Shown: piece after piece, positions 34,460 through 49,400 of the stretch | Layout of the letters: each line of letters begins with the position of its first letter | How positions within the stretch are numbered: the first letter of the stretch is position 1 | Origin: Casuarina equisetifolia | Taxonomy: Eukaryota > Streptophyta > Magnoliopsida > Fagales > Casuarinaceae | Length of the DNA stretch: 64,000 nt | Direction of reading: 5' to 3' | Assembly (NCBI GenBank): GCA_028551475.1 | Contig: CM052357.1 | Span: 6,371,931-6,435,930 of the forward strand | The notes under the pieces: generated by a model | Database searches by the model: none | Told to the model about the DNA's origin: nothing | What the model saw: only the letters and a program-made list of their open reading frames with translations | Position numbers and translations under genes: made by a program

Positions 34460-37400
34460 TTAAGTTTCTATTTTGAGGAGAGAATTGAGAGATGTACTAT
34501 TGAAACGCTGAGCGAGGCCTCGGATCACAAGCACAATAACATCACGGAGGTGCCGTGACTGCACCATCAAGTCAACTTCACTCTCACTGTCAACAACAAT
34601 TCTAAGCCGATGTTGATCGTTTCGGAAAAGCTCTACCTGTTACATCATTAATTTTAGATTCCAGATTATGACAGTTAACACGCAAAAAATAATAAGACAA
34701 AAAAAAAAAAAAAAAACTTTACCACAATGCACATTATGCAATAAAGTAGAAGTCCCTTAGATTCAAAAGTATCCAGAGTTGGGAGCGAAACTTACATGAA
34801 AAGGAGGTGCATAACTTCCACGAATTTCAGTAGTTGGAAAAGAAGTTTTTGACCCCGGCTTTACAACCTTCACTCGTTTTCTATTAACTTCTAGGATTCT
34901 TCTCTCCATGGTCCCCGCTGAAGGAACCTGCTAAATTAGAACAAAAAGGGTTTACATGTTATTACTTCAGTTTCATAACATGCATAAACGCCAAAGTGAT
35001 GCACAAAGAGTGAATATCAAAAGCAACCTTTTTGGAAGTTCGATCCTTGTCACACAACGCCTGTATCCACATAGGTAAATATAAGACTACGGAGCACTTA
35101 ATTAAAAATAAAAGAAGTTAATAAAAAAAATACTAGAAAAGCATAAGTTGACAAAGAAAGAATATTAAAAACTACGTTTAATCACACACAACTTGAAGTT
35201 TTTAAGCTTTATAGTTCTGGTTCAAGTATGGCAAAATCTAATTATCAAATATTGGAAGATGGCTTTCATCATCAAAGGTAGTGTTGAATATGCGAAAAAA
35301 CCACAGATTTGTATAAACATATTAGTGCTACGTGTACTAAAATGACAAAAGACATGAGCCCTCCCCTAAATAAGAAGGTCGAACAGAACTTGATTGATAA
35401 AAGTTTGAATATGCTTCAACATCTGATATTACAATGGTATTAAGTCATGGAGATTTCTGAATGGATTTTCCCAATGGAAAAGAATCTAAACAACTTAAGG
35501 TGAGGTCTGAAACTATATTTTTTACATTTAGCTTAATCCCATCTATGCAAAGGGTGCTAGGAGGAAACAATGCTGGCACTCTCATTATATAGGGAATACC
35601 ACTTCAACAACAACAAAAAATTTCTAGGGCGATAGAAATCAAGTTTTCTAATGTGGATCTATATTAGCAACAAAATGAAAAGGAAAACTTGTTAAAAAAA
35701 TTCTTAGAAATGTCCTGCACTTACAATTTGATTTCTATGAATAGCAGAAACATGTTCTGTTTCTCACAGAAGAGAAAAGAAAATAACAGATTGGAAAAAA
35801 AATTCCCCAGGATAAGTAATACTATATCATGGAAATGTCTCTAAGAGACAAACACTTAAAAAGGAGAAACCAATCAGTCTTGAGTGACGGAAAAAACGCA
35901 AGTAGACAACCCAATCTGGATATAGATTTAGTTGAGGTTGAATTAAGAAATAATAACTCTAGAAACAAACCCACATTAATTTCAGTTGGATCCTATTCAC
36001 TATAAAATCTGATGATAACGTAATCATTCTAGCCTAAAAGAGAAAATCAAGCAGATCATAACGAAGTGGTAAATCAATCCAAAGCAATTTTAGCTTTGCG
36101 TAATCAAACCCAATTACAGGAAATCCAATATTACTGTCGAGCTATACTGACAAAAACATTACAATTCTGTTTGCTACTAGGCTATCATAATCCAAGCTTA
36201 TCACCTTCACCAAATTTATTCATTACACAGAAGAATAAAATACCAAATCACTCCCATGTACTTCCGTCATTACCCTTCTTTAGAAGTTCATCCAAGTAAC
36301 ATGTCACTCTATCAACAAATATAGCAAACAGAAAGAGCAGAAGAACTAAAAGGAGTGCCATGTTTAGAGGTTCACAACAAAACTCATAAAAACCCAGCAG
36401 ACATCACAAAAACCTCAGGCCCTTTTTTCAAGAAAAAAAATCCGAGGAAAAAAAGGAACCATTTTAGGTTCACATCATAAAGCATATTGCATAATGCTTA
36501 ATTAAAAGCCTAAAAAGAACAATGCAATGATTCATATTTCCCTAAATGCAACAAAAATTTTAGTATATTTAGTGTTGAAGAGAAATCAGTAACCAACAAG
36601 ACTGGAAACAGAATCATACCTCAAACTTCACAGATCCGAGATCAAGCTTCTGCTTCACTTCTTTAAGAACATCAGGCTCTGCAAACAAATTACTAGATCA
36701 AACTCAGCAGGAAATAAGCACATACACAAAAGTAAAATGGCAAATAAAAAAGCTAAAAAGGAATATTAAAGAAAAAGACACGTCATTTCAGGTTAAAATA
36801 GAATCAAATCCTAACCTTGTAGTGAGTGATCTTCGGCACAAGAGAAAATTATCTTTAAGCATTCATGAACTTGTTACACCTTCATTTCTTAACATCGGTA
36901 ACTACAATTGCAACAAATACTTTTGTTGCCAAAATTGAACTTGTGCTCCCAATTTAGAGACAACTTGGCAAGATATTACTTGTATACTTAGAGAGAGAGA
37001 GATTCTCAACCTCCAGGAATTCCACGTTTTACTAAGTTTATTTTTATTCACGGTGACCTATTTACTAAGAAGTGTTTATTAAATAAAAACGAGGGCACAG
37101 TCCTAGTACAGCGGAAGTCTATTAAATGAAAACTCTAAACAAAAGGCTAAAAGAGTAAATGGATCAACAGAACAACATAGAAGCTTATTAATTTCATAGA
37201 GATTTAATTCGTAATGTGACAAAGAACCAAGAAGATGACCGTTTACTGGAAAAAAGGAAGAAAATATATATAAAGCAATCATCACGATAAAAACAAAAAC
37301 AACAACAGGCAAAGTTAACAGTAAAATTTATTTGGAAAACCATTGACTTTCAAAAGTTATATAGATTAGATTCCAAATTACCAACTGCAATTGGATCTGT

Positions 37401-40400
37401 TGATGCAGAAACAGGCTGCCCCTCGACTCCATCCTCTCTTACAGGAGTATAAATGGCCACCACTCTGTACCCCACATCATCAACATTAGCTTCATACATC
37501 CTTCCTACTTCTCCTGCAATCAAGCTTTCGTAATCAGATATTTGAAAAATCGTAGTTTTTATTATCTCAAAATAAGTTCAGCTAAAAAGAAACCAAAAAA
37601 GGAGCCCATACAACAAGCTATGCTTTTTACTACCACAGAACGAAAGAATAACATAAAAATTGTGGTAGTTCTTGAGATCAATTTAAATCTAGAAAGAGAG
37701 ATCATTAAGTACACCCATGCAGATGCACAATTTCTTTTAAGAAAAATATTTCACTTTTCGTACTCAAACTTTGATTAGTATGTAATCATGCTGATTTTTA
37801 TAGGAGACCTAAGTTTTATCTTTAGACAACTTGCAAACTTTACAACTGACTTTTGTTTATTATTCTCAAAGGAAAATTGCTTAGGATCTAAGCTAAAACC
37901 AGTTGGCCAAAAATAGGAAATTATAGGGAGGACTTAAAAGATGATAAGTTTAACAATGAGCAGCAAAGATAACGGCTTGCACAAAGATCCAAAAGGGCTA
38001 CTAAATTCAAGGTTGAACCCAAACTATCACACAAATTTTATCTCATGTCATTCCCCAACCATGTATTCCCTTCTCTTCTCTCTTTTCTACTTCTAGTGTG
38101 ACTCAAGAGTGGGACAAACGGTGAAGAACGTAAAATTTTGGATAACACATGCATACAAATGGAATAAAGAACCTAAGGATAGTTTTCTAAAAGTTCTCAG
38201 AGTTCCCTTATCTGTAAAGTAGACAAGTTTTGTTCACTTTTACCCCAATTCTGCCATCAGATTTCTTCTGCATTTTTCCTTTCTTAAAAAAAAAATAAAA
38301 AATAAAAAAATTGATCGGTTCATACTTAATTGTGAGTAAACTAATAAAGAAAAATTCATTTCTCACAAAACACGAGATATCAACTTCCGAGTAGTAACTT
38401 GAAGATGTAGTATACCTGGTATAGTAATGAGATCGGGACTTCCAACCATTGATCTGAGCCACTGAATTCTACTTTTTCCTTCCTTTCCTCCACTATATAT
38501 GCCACGAACAGCATATAAGTTGGTGTGGAACCCTCTCCCCTCAATCTCCAGCTTATCGATTTTTGGAATCCCTACAGATAAACAAGAAATAAAAATGAGA
38601 CAGAAATTATGCTTCCTAAAACAAACATTAACAATATTATTAGTACTGACCATTTGATAACAAGAACATACGTGGAAGCAGTTAAACCAAGTTGAAATGA
38701 AAAGTAAAATTGGCACATACTTAACTGATTTCAGTTTACCAAATGTTTTCTCAAAGACGCCTGACACAATCTCCAATTTATATGTTCTATATGTGTAAGG
38801 ATAATGTGGACACCAACACTTTAAAGGAGAATCTAAACTAGTGATTACTCTAAACTAAAGTAACTAGCGTTCTCCACAAGAGCAAGACTCTAAAATTTTA
38901 AACATTTGGACATATTTAACAGGAACCTAACATGAGAGAATGATAATCAGGGATTGTTCATGTCACCGTTTTAATGTAGTGCGTTTTAAAGTAGTGACCT
39001 CTAAAAATAATTCATGAAGCCCATTCAACTAGGTCCCAAGAAATACATAATAATCAAGAATAGAAAAACTGAGATAATATAAAAGATTAGTAATCAGAGA
39101 AAGATACAGTGGCAGCATTATTGTAGAAATCTTCAGGCACCATGTTCCAAAATTGCCCAAAATGAGTTACATCAGGAACAACCAGGATGATAACATGTCT
39201 AACTAACATTTTGTTTAATCATAATAACTCTCAAGCGACTTGACAAAACAAGCACAAACATCGCCCATTTTGCCGTCCCAAAAAGTACTTAACACTAACA
39301 CCACAAGAACTTTCCACCAGAACAACCTAATGCCTTATGTTACTTTTCTAAAATGGTGAAAGAAAGACAAAATGATTGCATACCGTTGATTGAGAAATAG
39401 TAGTACGAGTCAAATTACTGGAGCAGAGTGGAAATTACCTGGAAGTACAGGTGCAGTCTCAGTATATACTGGCTCAGTTGACCTCCCAAATACGTCAGTC
39501 ACAATGCATTCACATCTCAAAGACCGACTTATGTCCTCAAACCGCACCTTGTAGGAGCAGGAACACTGTGAAGGTAATGGTTCATAGGATTTTTTATCTC
39601 CATATTCTGATGAACAGAACCTGCAGTATCCCTTGCGTTAGATATAAGGAACACAAGGCTTTTACAAGAACTCATAAACCAGCCAAAAAGACTAAATAAA
39701 CTTCTAAAAGACTGGATGTAAACAAACCAGAATAATGCAAGCAACCAAACAACAGTCCAAGAATTCAAACAAAGATGTAATTTAGAAAAGTTTATTTTGT
39801 TTAACATATATTTCCCTTTAACCTTACTCTGTGATTCACGAAAGATTTTCATAACAGAATGGAGATTCAATGCATTAAATTAAGAGGTCTGCAAAGACAT
39901 TTGAATATGCTGCTGGATAGTCAAAAGTACCACCGTACCACTGGTATCTGACATCTTTCTTGTACTTGCTCCAAACGTGTTGTTGAGTCTCCCTCTTTGG
40001 AATTACTTCAACAGCAGTGAGCACATCACCTTCAATGGCCTTTCCAGTGAGTGCAAGCGTCTCCACTTTTGGAAGCTCTGGAGAGCAACAAAATACCAAA
40101 ATTCACATTGAAGTATTCTTCAAGATCAATATGTAGTACAAGTTACATAGACATGCACTAGAAGATTTTTGAACTTCTTGTACATCCAAATGCCAGATAA
40201 GGAATGCAATTTATATAAGTCCAACAACATAAATGACAAATGTTCATGCTATTTATGAAATAATTGTGATAATAAAGGGCCTATTGTTTTGTACAGCCAA
40301 ACAAAGTTTTTACCTGGGAGAATAATATCAGTTGGCTCGGACAAGCTTACTTCTCCCACAACTGAATCTGAACGGACTGGAGTATATCTGTCCGATACAT

Positions 40401-43400
40401 GAGAAAAAGGCACGTTACAAATAGATATTCATAAAGGACAAGTTTCTACTGCGCCAAAGGATCCATAGGCCACATAAAATAGTGAAACAATCAATATAAA
40501 CTAGCACAAAAGTTGTTGGGTAAACATGGGATGGTATATCAAAGAATAGCGAGGATAAGGAAAGGCAGAGAGTAAATAGATAAACAAAGAAATAAACACT
40601 TCATGATATCCGTTTATTACAAAATTGATTTGTATACAACCCCAGTCCAAGGCATACTTGATGGGCCTTTCTTTGATTCTTGATAGAATCCAGGTCCAGA
40701 AAGGCTGACCAGCTCTAGCAGTCAAATGCACAAAGCTTAATTTTGATACAAACAAGTGTACATGAATTGAGTTGTTCTTCATGAAACTAAAAACGTTAAT
40801 GCTCAATATCATCATAATGGCCTTCAATCTTGAATGAAAGAAAATTTTATATTCTTAAGAATTGATGTAAGATTGACAAAACAACTATTTTACCGATGGA
40901 AAATTGGATGAGAAAGGATGATCTATTCAGGGGATAACATTTGTATTTACATCAAAAGTGAAAATAAGTAATTTGATTGGTACGAGCCATGATTCAATTT
41001 TATATATCAAGAACCTAATACAAAGGGAAAACAGTCACACCATTAAAATCCATTAATGGATCAAAACCTTGTCACATCATATCGCAACATCCAACATTTT
41101 GGGTATTTCTAAAAATCATATGCAAATTGATTTGACTATTCAGTCAAAAAATCTATTCACTATCTGCAACTTTCTTGAGATCCATCATTGTCATTTAACT
41201 CTCACTCTACCACCAATATGCAGTGAATAACATGTTTTTCTAACATCTGCAAGAGGTGTTAATTTAATGTACAAAAACTTTCCCCAAATTGATTAAATTT
41301 TCCTTTTTTGAAAGAGTCAGATGGAAACTGTAACTTGTTAAATTATTCTGCAGTTCTAAATATACATTTTCTTTATAAACAAATGACAGTAAAAATGAAA
41401 GATCCAGAATAATTACCCAAACAACAATCGGCAATTGTAGTCTGTATCAGAAACTTCATAAGTACTCGAGTTAGCTCCATTGATGAGAATAATAATGCCA
41501 TCATTAGTTTCTCTATACCAGCTGAAAAGGCTTAATCCCTCATGGCCACCAAAATATTCACCTTCTCCAGAATAAACACCCGAAGACAACTCCCTCACAC
41601 ATACATTGGAAACTACTGGAAGAGCTGCCACATCATTCATTCAAAATTTCAAATAACAACACTGGAAAAAGTAAGAAATGAATGGCTTGGTACTACTAGG
41701 CCAAAAGCCAACCAGTATGGAAAGAAGATAGATCACGTGCATTACAACCAACCTTTTAGCGGGTAAGAAAAGGTGGTTGTCACTTGGGTGAAAATCAGAT
41801 AAAATGAATGACAACACCCAACTAGAACCATATTTACATTATAGCTAGTGTTGTACCTGGGGCAACAGGATTGTTGGATATTGCAACCAGTGGTTTTCCA
41901 CTCTTGCCATCAGCACGAGTGGGCAACCAATATAAGGCCAAATAAGCTCCAACATCTTCGAGTGATGGTGTATAAGTTCTGCCACAGTTCCACATCGTTC
42001 ACCACAGATCATTTTAAAGATGGAGATATGAATTCATGTATCACAGATCAGTAAGAATGTTCAGAACTCACAATGTTTTGCCACATATAACAACTTCTTC
42101 ACCATAACTTGATATATCTAGCAATGCTGAACCATGCAGCTTATTCTTTGTTCTGTACCAAATATACTGCCCAACGCCTTCTTGTCCACCAAAATATTTC
42201 TTTTGCGGGATTGCCTCCTTATCCTCCATACAGTCAGGAATTTGCAGGTCTACTCCTATAGGATCCGCTGTTGAAAAAAAAAATTAAAAAAAAAAAGTAA
42301 CCAAACATGGAATACGCCACTTGTATAATAAAGATATAGGTCTCTAGAATGTAAAATACACAACCAGAAAGAGAAGCGATCTTCAGAAAAGTTAAATATG
42401 ATGGAAAATACCAAGTTTCAGCTCAAAGATTTAAAGGAAAGAGAAAAGTCAGGGATATAGTTGTTGTATATACCAAATGAATACTACAGCTTCTGTTTTG
42501 TTAGATTCTATGGAGGCTGAAATCTACAGGGATTTCAAAGTCAATAGAGAGAAGCTTTTCACACTGCCCCAACAGATAAACTAAATGACTATGGAGAACG
42601 TCCAGATAGTGATCGCTCATAGTTCTTGGAGGATTATGTTGAATTCTTTCCAATAATTGTTGAACTAACCTGGAGCAATAACGTCAGATAATATGCTCCT
42701 AGGACTCCCTTTAATTCCATCTTGGCGTACAGGCGTGTAAACAAGTTCAATGCACCTTCCCACATCCTCAAGAGTCAAATCCAGAAAATCTGCTAAAAAG
42801 ATGCCCTATATCATCAATTTTTCATTCCAAATGGCTTAGGAGAAAGAATTCACTACACTTACCGAAAGTACTTAGTTTTTCACGTATGCTATTACTTTTC
42901 ACTCTAAACCATTCATAGAAACAATTTCCTCTTTCCCTGAAATATCAACAATTTCCATTTCAGCGGTAACAAAACCACAATAATAATGCTATGAGTTGAA
43001 GCATTATCCAATATGATGGGTGGTGATAAAATGTCTCACCCTCCACCATAAGATGCAATAAAGCTCACACGTTGCCCTTCTATCATTGATCCAAGAAACT
43101 CTAAAGACTGACAATTAGGGGGGCCTGCATTGCAAAAACAAAATAAAAAATAACTTATCACATAAACTTTCATCCTCCAGGAACGTAAATTGATTTATCA
43201 GCATTATCATCTCCCACCAGAATTTAAGACTAGATTCCTGTTGGATAAGTGTTAGCAGAGCATAGTGTAAGAATAAAAACTAAAGTTTTATGAAAATATA
43301 GCTGATTGAAAATACAGGCCACAAGAGGAAATTGACACTGTACCAGGTATTATAGGTCTAATTTGTTCTGAAAGAAAAATAGGACCACGGGCCCAGTCAC

Positions 43401-46400
43401 TTCTTACGGGTTCACAAGAAACCGAAATGAAGAAGCCAATGTCATCAATAGAAAGCATGTATTCTGCACCAGTTGCACCCCTAATTTCACTTTGCACACC
43501 ATCTGAACTAGTCTGCATATACATACAATTGGTTAATCAAATCCATCAGCAGTTAACAAAGTGCTAAAATAGCAAAAGAGGTGAATCAACGTCACTTAAT
43601 TGATAATACTGAATTCTTTAACGGAACTGTGATTTTTGTGATGCTTGAATGACAATTACAAAAGTGATATTCCTCTTTAAACCAATGTCACATTCAAGTG
43701 TTCCCAATCCAGTAATGGGTCTGCAAGATGACAATAGACAATATCTGACAATACATATGTTAAATGGAAATACCCGGAACCAGCGGAAAACTGAATCTCC
43801 TTCTTCACCACCCCAATATTTTTTCTCAACACTTAGTGTAGTTCCTTCAATAGAATTCCCAACTATTTGTAGAGAAAGCAACCTTGGGCTTCCTATAGCA
43901 TAAGAAGCAAATTTCAAACAACAAATGTAAATTCCCATCAGAACAGACAAAGTACACATGATCATAGTTCAAATATTTCCACATAAATGCACATAGCAGC
44001 AGTACAATATTCATCTGCAAAATAGCACATATGAATTCATACATATCGGTAATACAATAAAGCAAAAAAAAATAGCCCCAGGTCAAAATTCCGCCAAGAA
44101 AATTAAATCACATAAACTGAACATGAATCTAGCATAGGTGATAGAAAAACTTTACATAGAAAGTTTTGCAAATTGTGCTATATTAATGTTTTAACAACAT
44201 GTGCTTGATTGAAAGTCAAGATACAATATAAGAATATATCCTCCTATATTCAGCTGCCTAAGAAAGTTACCTCAAAAAATTACTGTATATTTTACATGTT
44301 CGCCATACTTGTCCCCAAGCACAAAAAGCTTTAGGTGCTGACATTATACATCTCTTAGGCAATACATCCTTCCAGGTTCATTTATACTTAAGAATCTAAT
44401 CTTAACATCTTTTTGACATTTGCTAAGATAATTTTCCAAACCATAGAGAACAAAATTACCTGGGCGAATACGTTCCTGGCCCAAGCATGTTCTTGGCTCA
44501 CCCACAATACCATCATCACGGACCGGAGTACATTGGAAGGAAATAAATTTACCAATTGCATCCTTTGTAATGCGATACTGAAGAAGTCCTGAAACCTCAG
44601 GTATGAGAGAACCCGAGTCGGTTTCAACCTGCAGATTCCCAATAAAGTTAAGTTAATATAAGAAGTCCCGGAATGTATAGCACGAACAGATGCTTTACTT
44701 TGAACGTGACATAAAGGAGAAGTCACTTTGCACCAAATGAAACGGGGGGGTTAGCCTCAAAAAATAACCTGTAGATATTTTGGTTTTTTGTTCTTTGACT
44801 CCAAGAGAATTCAGAACAACTTAAATCATATCAGAACATCTATAAATATACTAGGAGCATTTATGAATGGTTAGAAAAGACAAAACATTTCATCATGAAC
44901 ATGGGATATTAGCAAAATATGTTCAGAAAACAGAAATTTTGAAAAATATAGAAAAATGAAAATGAAAAACGAAGACTAAAGCCACAAAAGAGAATCATAA
45001 ACTAAAACTAGAAGGGCAATAGGAATTCCAAGTATTATGGAGTCAGGTTAAATCCTATAAGGGTGGACCTTTAACTAAACATCACAATGTGCTCATAATC
45101 TAATCAGAGGATTTATTTAACGATATCATAATCTAACATAATTCCTTTTTGTTTTTAAATCTAAACTTCCTGAGGAAAGTACAAATACTATGCAATAAGC
45201 AACATATTTACTACAACGATAGAATCCCAACAGTAAGAAGAACAAATGTTACTGCATGGAAATGTAACCAATGATTGCTCACCTACGAATTTTGGAGAAA
45301 CTAATGCAACCAAAACAGCAAAAGCGGTTTAAAGACGTACTTATAAATAAAACATACATTCATATAAAAATATGGATATAGGAATATCATAGTGCCCCCA
45401 AATCTGCATAATTTATTAGGATCCAGAGATGATTTTATTTGCAAATATTTAATGAATCCTACCAATAGAAGATATGAGATGGCAATTGTAATGAATGAAA
45501 AGTCTGCGATTAACATCAACAAGTTCCTCTTGGTATCTTTATATAGTTCTACCCAGAAGCTTTTTTTTTTTTTTTCCTCTTTCTTTCGGGGGGCTGGGGT
45601 TGGGGTTGTTGGTGTTCGTAGATAAAACAATTTAGAACAGTTCACAGTTCATACCATGGAAACCAACGCAATAAAGCAACTTATTGGGAAAGGGAAGTGA
45701 ATCTAAAGCTAAAAAACCATATTGCTAAAACTGTATACCTCATGCAGGTACCAGTTGTAGATACTCTTCCCCTCATGACCACCTATGTACCCATAAGATG
45801 CAGTCAATATTCCATCCTCAGTGTAATCACCAGTAATAGATAAGAAATTCAAGCTTGGGGGAAGTGCTGCAAAATTTGAAATATGATTAGAGATAAATAT
45901 TACATCAAAAATAATATTTCAGGCATGACAATGCCACATAATAAGAAACCTGTTCATTACTTAATGCAAAAAGTTGACAGAAGAAGAGAGGTTTCTTACT
46001 CTCAACTGCTCTATCTGATATAGCATATACTGGTTCACCAGATTCACCATCGGGAGTCATAGGAGTATACTTGGCAACAATGTGATAGCCAACAGCACCT
46101 AATGGTATGCGGAATGCCTAAATAGAATAACAAAGCACAAGTAGAAAGTCCCATCAACCATCTAAGGAAAAATTTAATGCCTACAGCAGAAGGGAAACTG
46201 CATGTGTATACTCAGAAAAAAATAAACATCATCTACCTTAGCAATCTTGGATGTGCTCAACACTTCAAGATCTTTCTCAGCATCCAATACAGGTGATATT
46301 TTCTTAAACCACTGTACCCTGCTAGAACCCTCAGTTCCTCCAGTAACAGTACCAGTTACGGTAATCTTGTTGTTCTCCCTCAATTCACCAATTATCATTA

Positions 46401-49400
46401 CATTTGTCACCTTTGGTGGTGCTGTAATTTGGATAAAAACAGGCATCACAAATTGATAAAGTTAATAACAATGTGCACTATGATAAATATTGGTAGAGAC
46501 ACATATATAAGCTACAAAAAACAGTTGACATCAAGAGGTACCTTGCTTCACTACAGGAGACATTATTGATACAGATTCCCCTTCCTGACCTGAAATGCGT
46601 ACCAGTTGTCATGTTATGCAATGATCTCAGAAATCTACATGTTGATATGCATTAAAATCATTCCCCCAATACGAAAAGCAGTTGACATACCCTCAAAGTT
46701 GGTAGGTATATATATAAAAGCCAAGACTCGCCCAACATCGTCTCTGGTCAAAGTATACTCAGATGTACCAGTTGAGACTAGTAGAAAATTGCTGCCAAAA
46801 GAAGACAAATCGTGTGGAGAGAGCTGACTTGTAAAGGGAAATTACTTAAGTGAAAATCAATCTTTTCCACATTATTTCAAAAACATCAAAAAAGGTTGTA
46901 ACTTTTAAATTTGAAGATATATGCTAGTATACTCTGCAACAGGAGGACAAGAAAAAAAAAGATTTAAAAGAGCCTAAATTAGAAATGATCTAGACCCACA
47001 ATAAGAATTATCCATGAAACAAAAATATTGGAAACATCATGACTCAGACGTGAGAGAGTAAAACCAAGTCAGATAAAATTGAGCAAGAGAAAAATGTGTA
47101 CAAACCCTGTATCCTTATTCTCACGTAACCATTCAAATTTGCTGGGACCCTCTCTTCCGCCAAGGTAATCACCAACTCCTTTAATAGTACAACCTTCCAC
47201 AACATCTCCAACAATTTGGACATTACTGACTGAAGGAGAAGCTGCCAATGAGACAAGGTCCAACAATAACCATCAAGCTGTGTTTTGGGGCTCAAGACTA
47301 AAAGAAGACAAGAAAAAAAGAACAAAAAACAAAAGAGAATAGAAACAAAAAGAATAACAAATGCGGAAGGTAAATGTAGAAAGAATAAGTTTGAATGGCA
47401 TTTACTATCCATGCAATCCAATTAAAAGTTATCCCTCCATAGGCATATTTTCAGGTGTTAAGTGCTCTAAGGTCATCACTAACCAGCAATATTAGAAAGA
47501 TTTACTAGGTCAACAATTACAGCCACATACAATGAGCTTTATCTAAAATGGAACATCTTCCCGTGTAAGAACAGGTGGGACAGTATGGTTATTGATTTAA
47601 AAGAGCCTGGGAGATTGTGTGCTACCTCTCACCTCAGCAAAAGCCGAAAGGTCCACTGCCATTGTATATAACCAAAAAGAAATTGTGATATCAATATTGG
47701 ATGGGACCAATACTTTCTTTCCATTTCAGCTCAGGGGGATCTTTCCATTTCAGCTCAGGGGGAAAGGCGGAAAAAAGATTTGAGGGCAAGACCACCTTGC
47801 TGAGGCGAGAGGTAGCACACAATCTGAGGCATTCATCCAACTGAAGCACCTTGAATTGTTGATAGAAAATGAACTTATAATTTGATTCTTATACAGAACT
47901 GTGGGAATTTTTATTCTCATTTTCAACATCTTTCAGGTAATCCCCAAGCCATCCCGGAATACACATTGTCATGTAAAGGCAACCATTCCAAGAAAAGATT
48001 TCATGTTTTAAATCATAGAAGGAATATGCCATCTCCAACAACATGTATACAAAACTATCTAATAGAAAGACCAGATGGAAATTTGAGATAACTGCAGTAG
48101 CAAGCAAGCATATTCAGAAAGGAAAGTTAAAACATCCACATAAGTAAATATAAATTGAACAAAGAAAACTTTAAGAAAAGCAAATTGGCAAAGAGAGAGA
48201 GAGCAGAAAGTTTGCACCCTGCATACCTGCTTTTACAAAATCTGTATATTTATACTGAGGTTCCCCTTTAGCACCTTCTTCTGTTACTGGTGTGTACATG
48301 AAAACCAAACTTGAGTCCACATCATCTATGGTCAACCGGTACTCCTCATCTTCTGCTCCTGTAATTGCCATGGGGCTGCCATTCCATTTTCTCCTCAACC
48401 AACTAAAAGATGAGTTGTAAGGTTAGACTACCTCCTTTTATCCCTATGTATACATACATAAGTAAAACTCGTTGCATCTATATCCATACATCAAAAACAA
48501 AGGTACACATACAAGCAGTTGTTTGAGTAACATGTAACCCATTTAGCAATGCAACTGACCTAGCAACACCTTTCCCTGGCGTCCCACCACACCATGCAAC
48601 CTCAGCGTGACCCCTGATGATATTTCCCTCCACCAGTTCCCCCTGGACTTCAAGATTCACAACCTTTGGAATTCCACTTCCTGTGGAAAATGAAAATGTT
48701 ACCAGAAAGAAATATAAAACAGCAGCATCACAGACATTGCAAATATTGAAACTACATCAAAAACCATGGCATGAGTCTATAAGATAAGAATCAACTGATA
48801 TTATTTCCAGAAAGCAACTCAAAGATATGAATGGAAGAGTAATTTAACATAACCATTCAGGGAAAAAGGAAAACCATTGAGTTTTTCTACTTTTATCACA
48901 ACACACGTTTTTACTTGCTCCAACATGAAATTGGTCATGCGCCTAGGAGCCAAAAGCTGTCTATTGAAATGACAGGTTATGACTGACTGAATAAAAACCT
49001 TACAAAGGAAAGAGAAAATCTTGCACGTGAAAGGAGGGGAATTTGAAAGATGAAAGGTGAACAAACTGCCCAAACAAAGCAAATACCATGTACTGTCAAG
49101 CACGTGAACTGCAGAAGCATTGACCTCTACCTAAAGTGACATATAATCATAGGACATCATTAACCTACAATAATCATGAACCCTTTGCTTTTACTTTCTG
49201 ATTTATTTGTAATGCTTTTGAACTGAACAGAACCATCCTTCTCCTGGTGCATCTCTAACTGGGCATTTGGGTCTGTAGTATATGCTTCATTCAGTGATAT
49301 GTTAGAAAATATCCCCCAAAAAGCTTCACACTGTCAGTAAGTAAGCTAATGATGCGTATCAAGTACATGCTAAAACTGCCTGCCCAAGATGTCAGGCACA

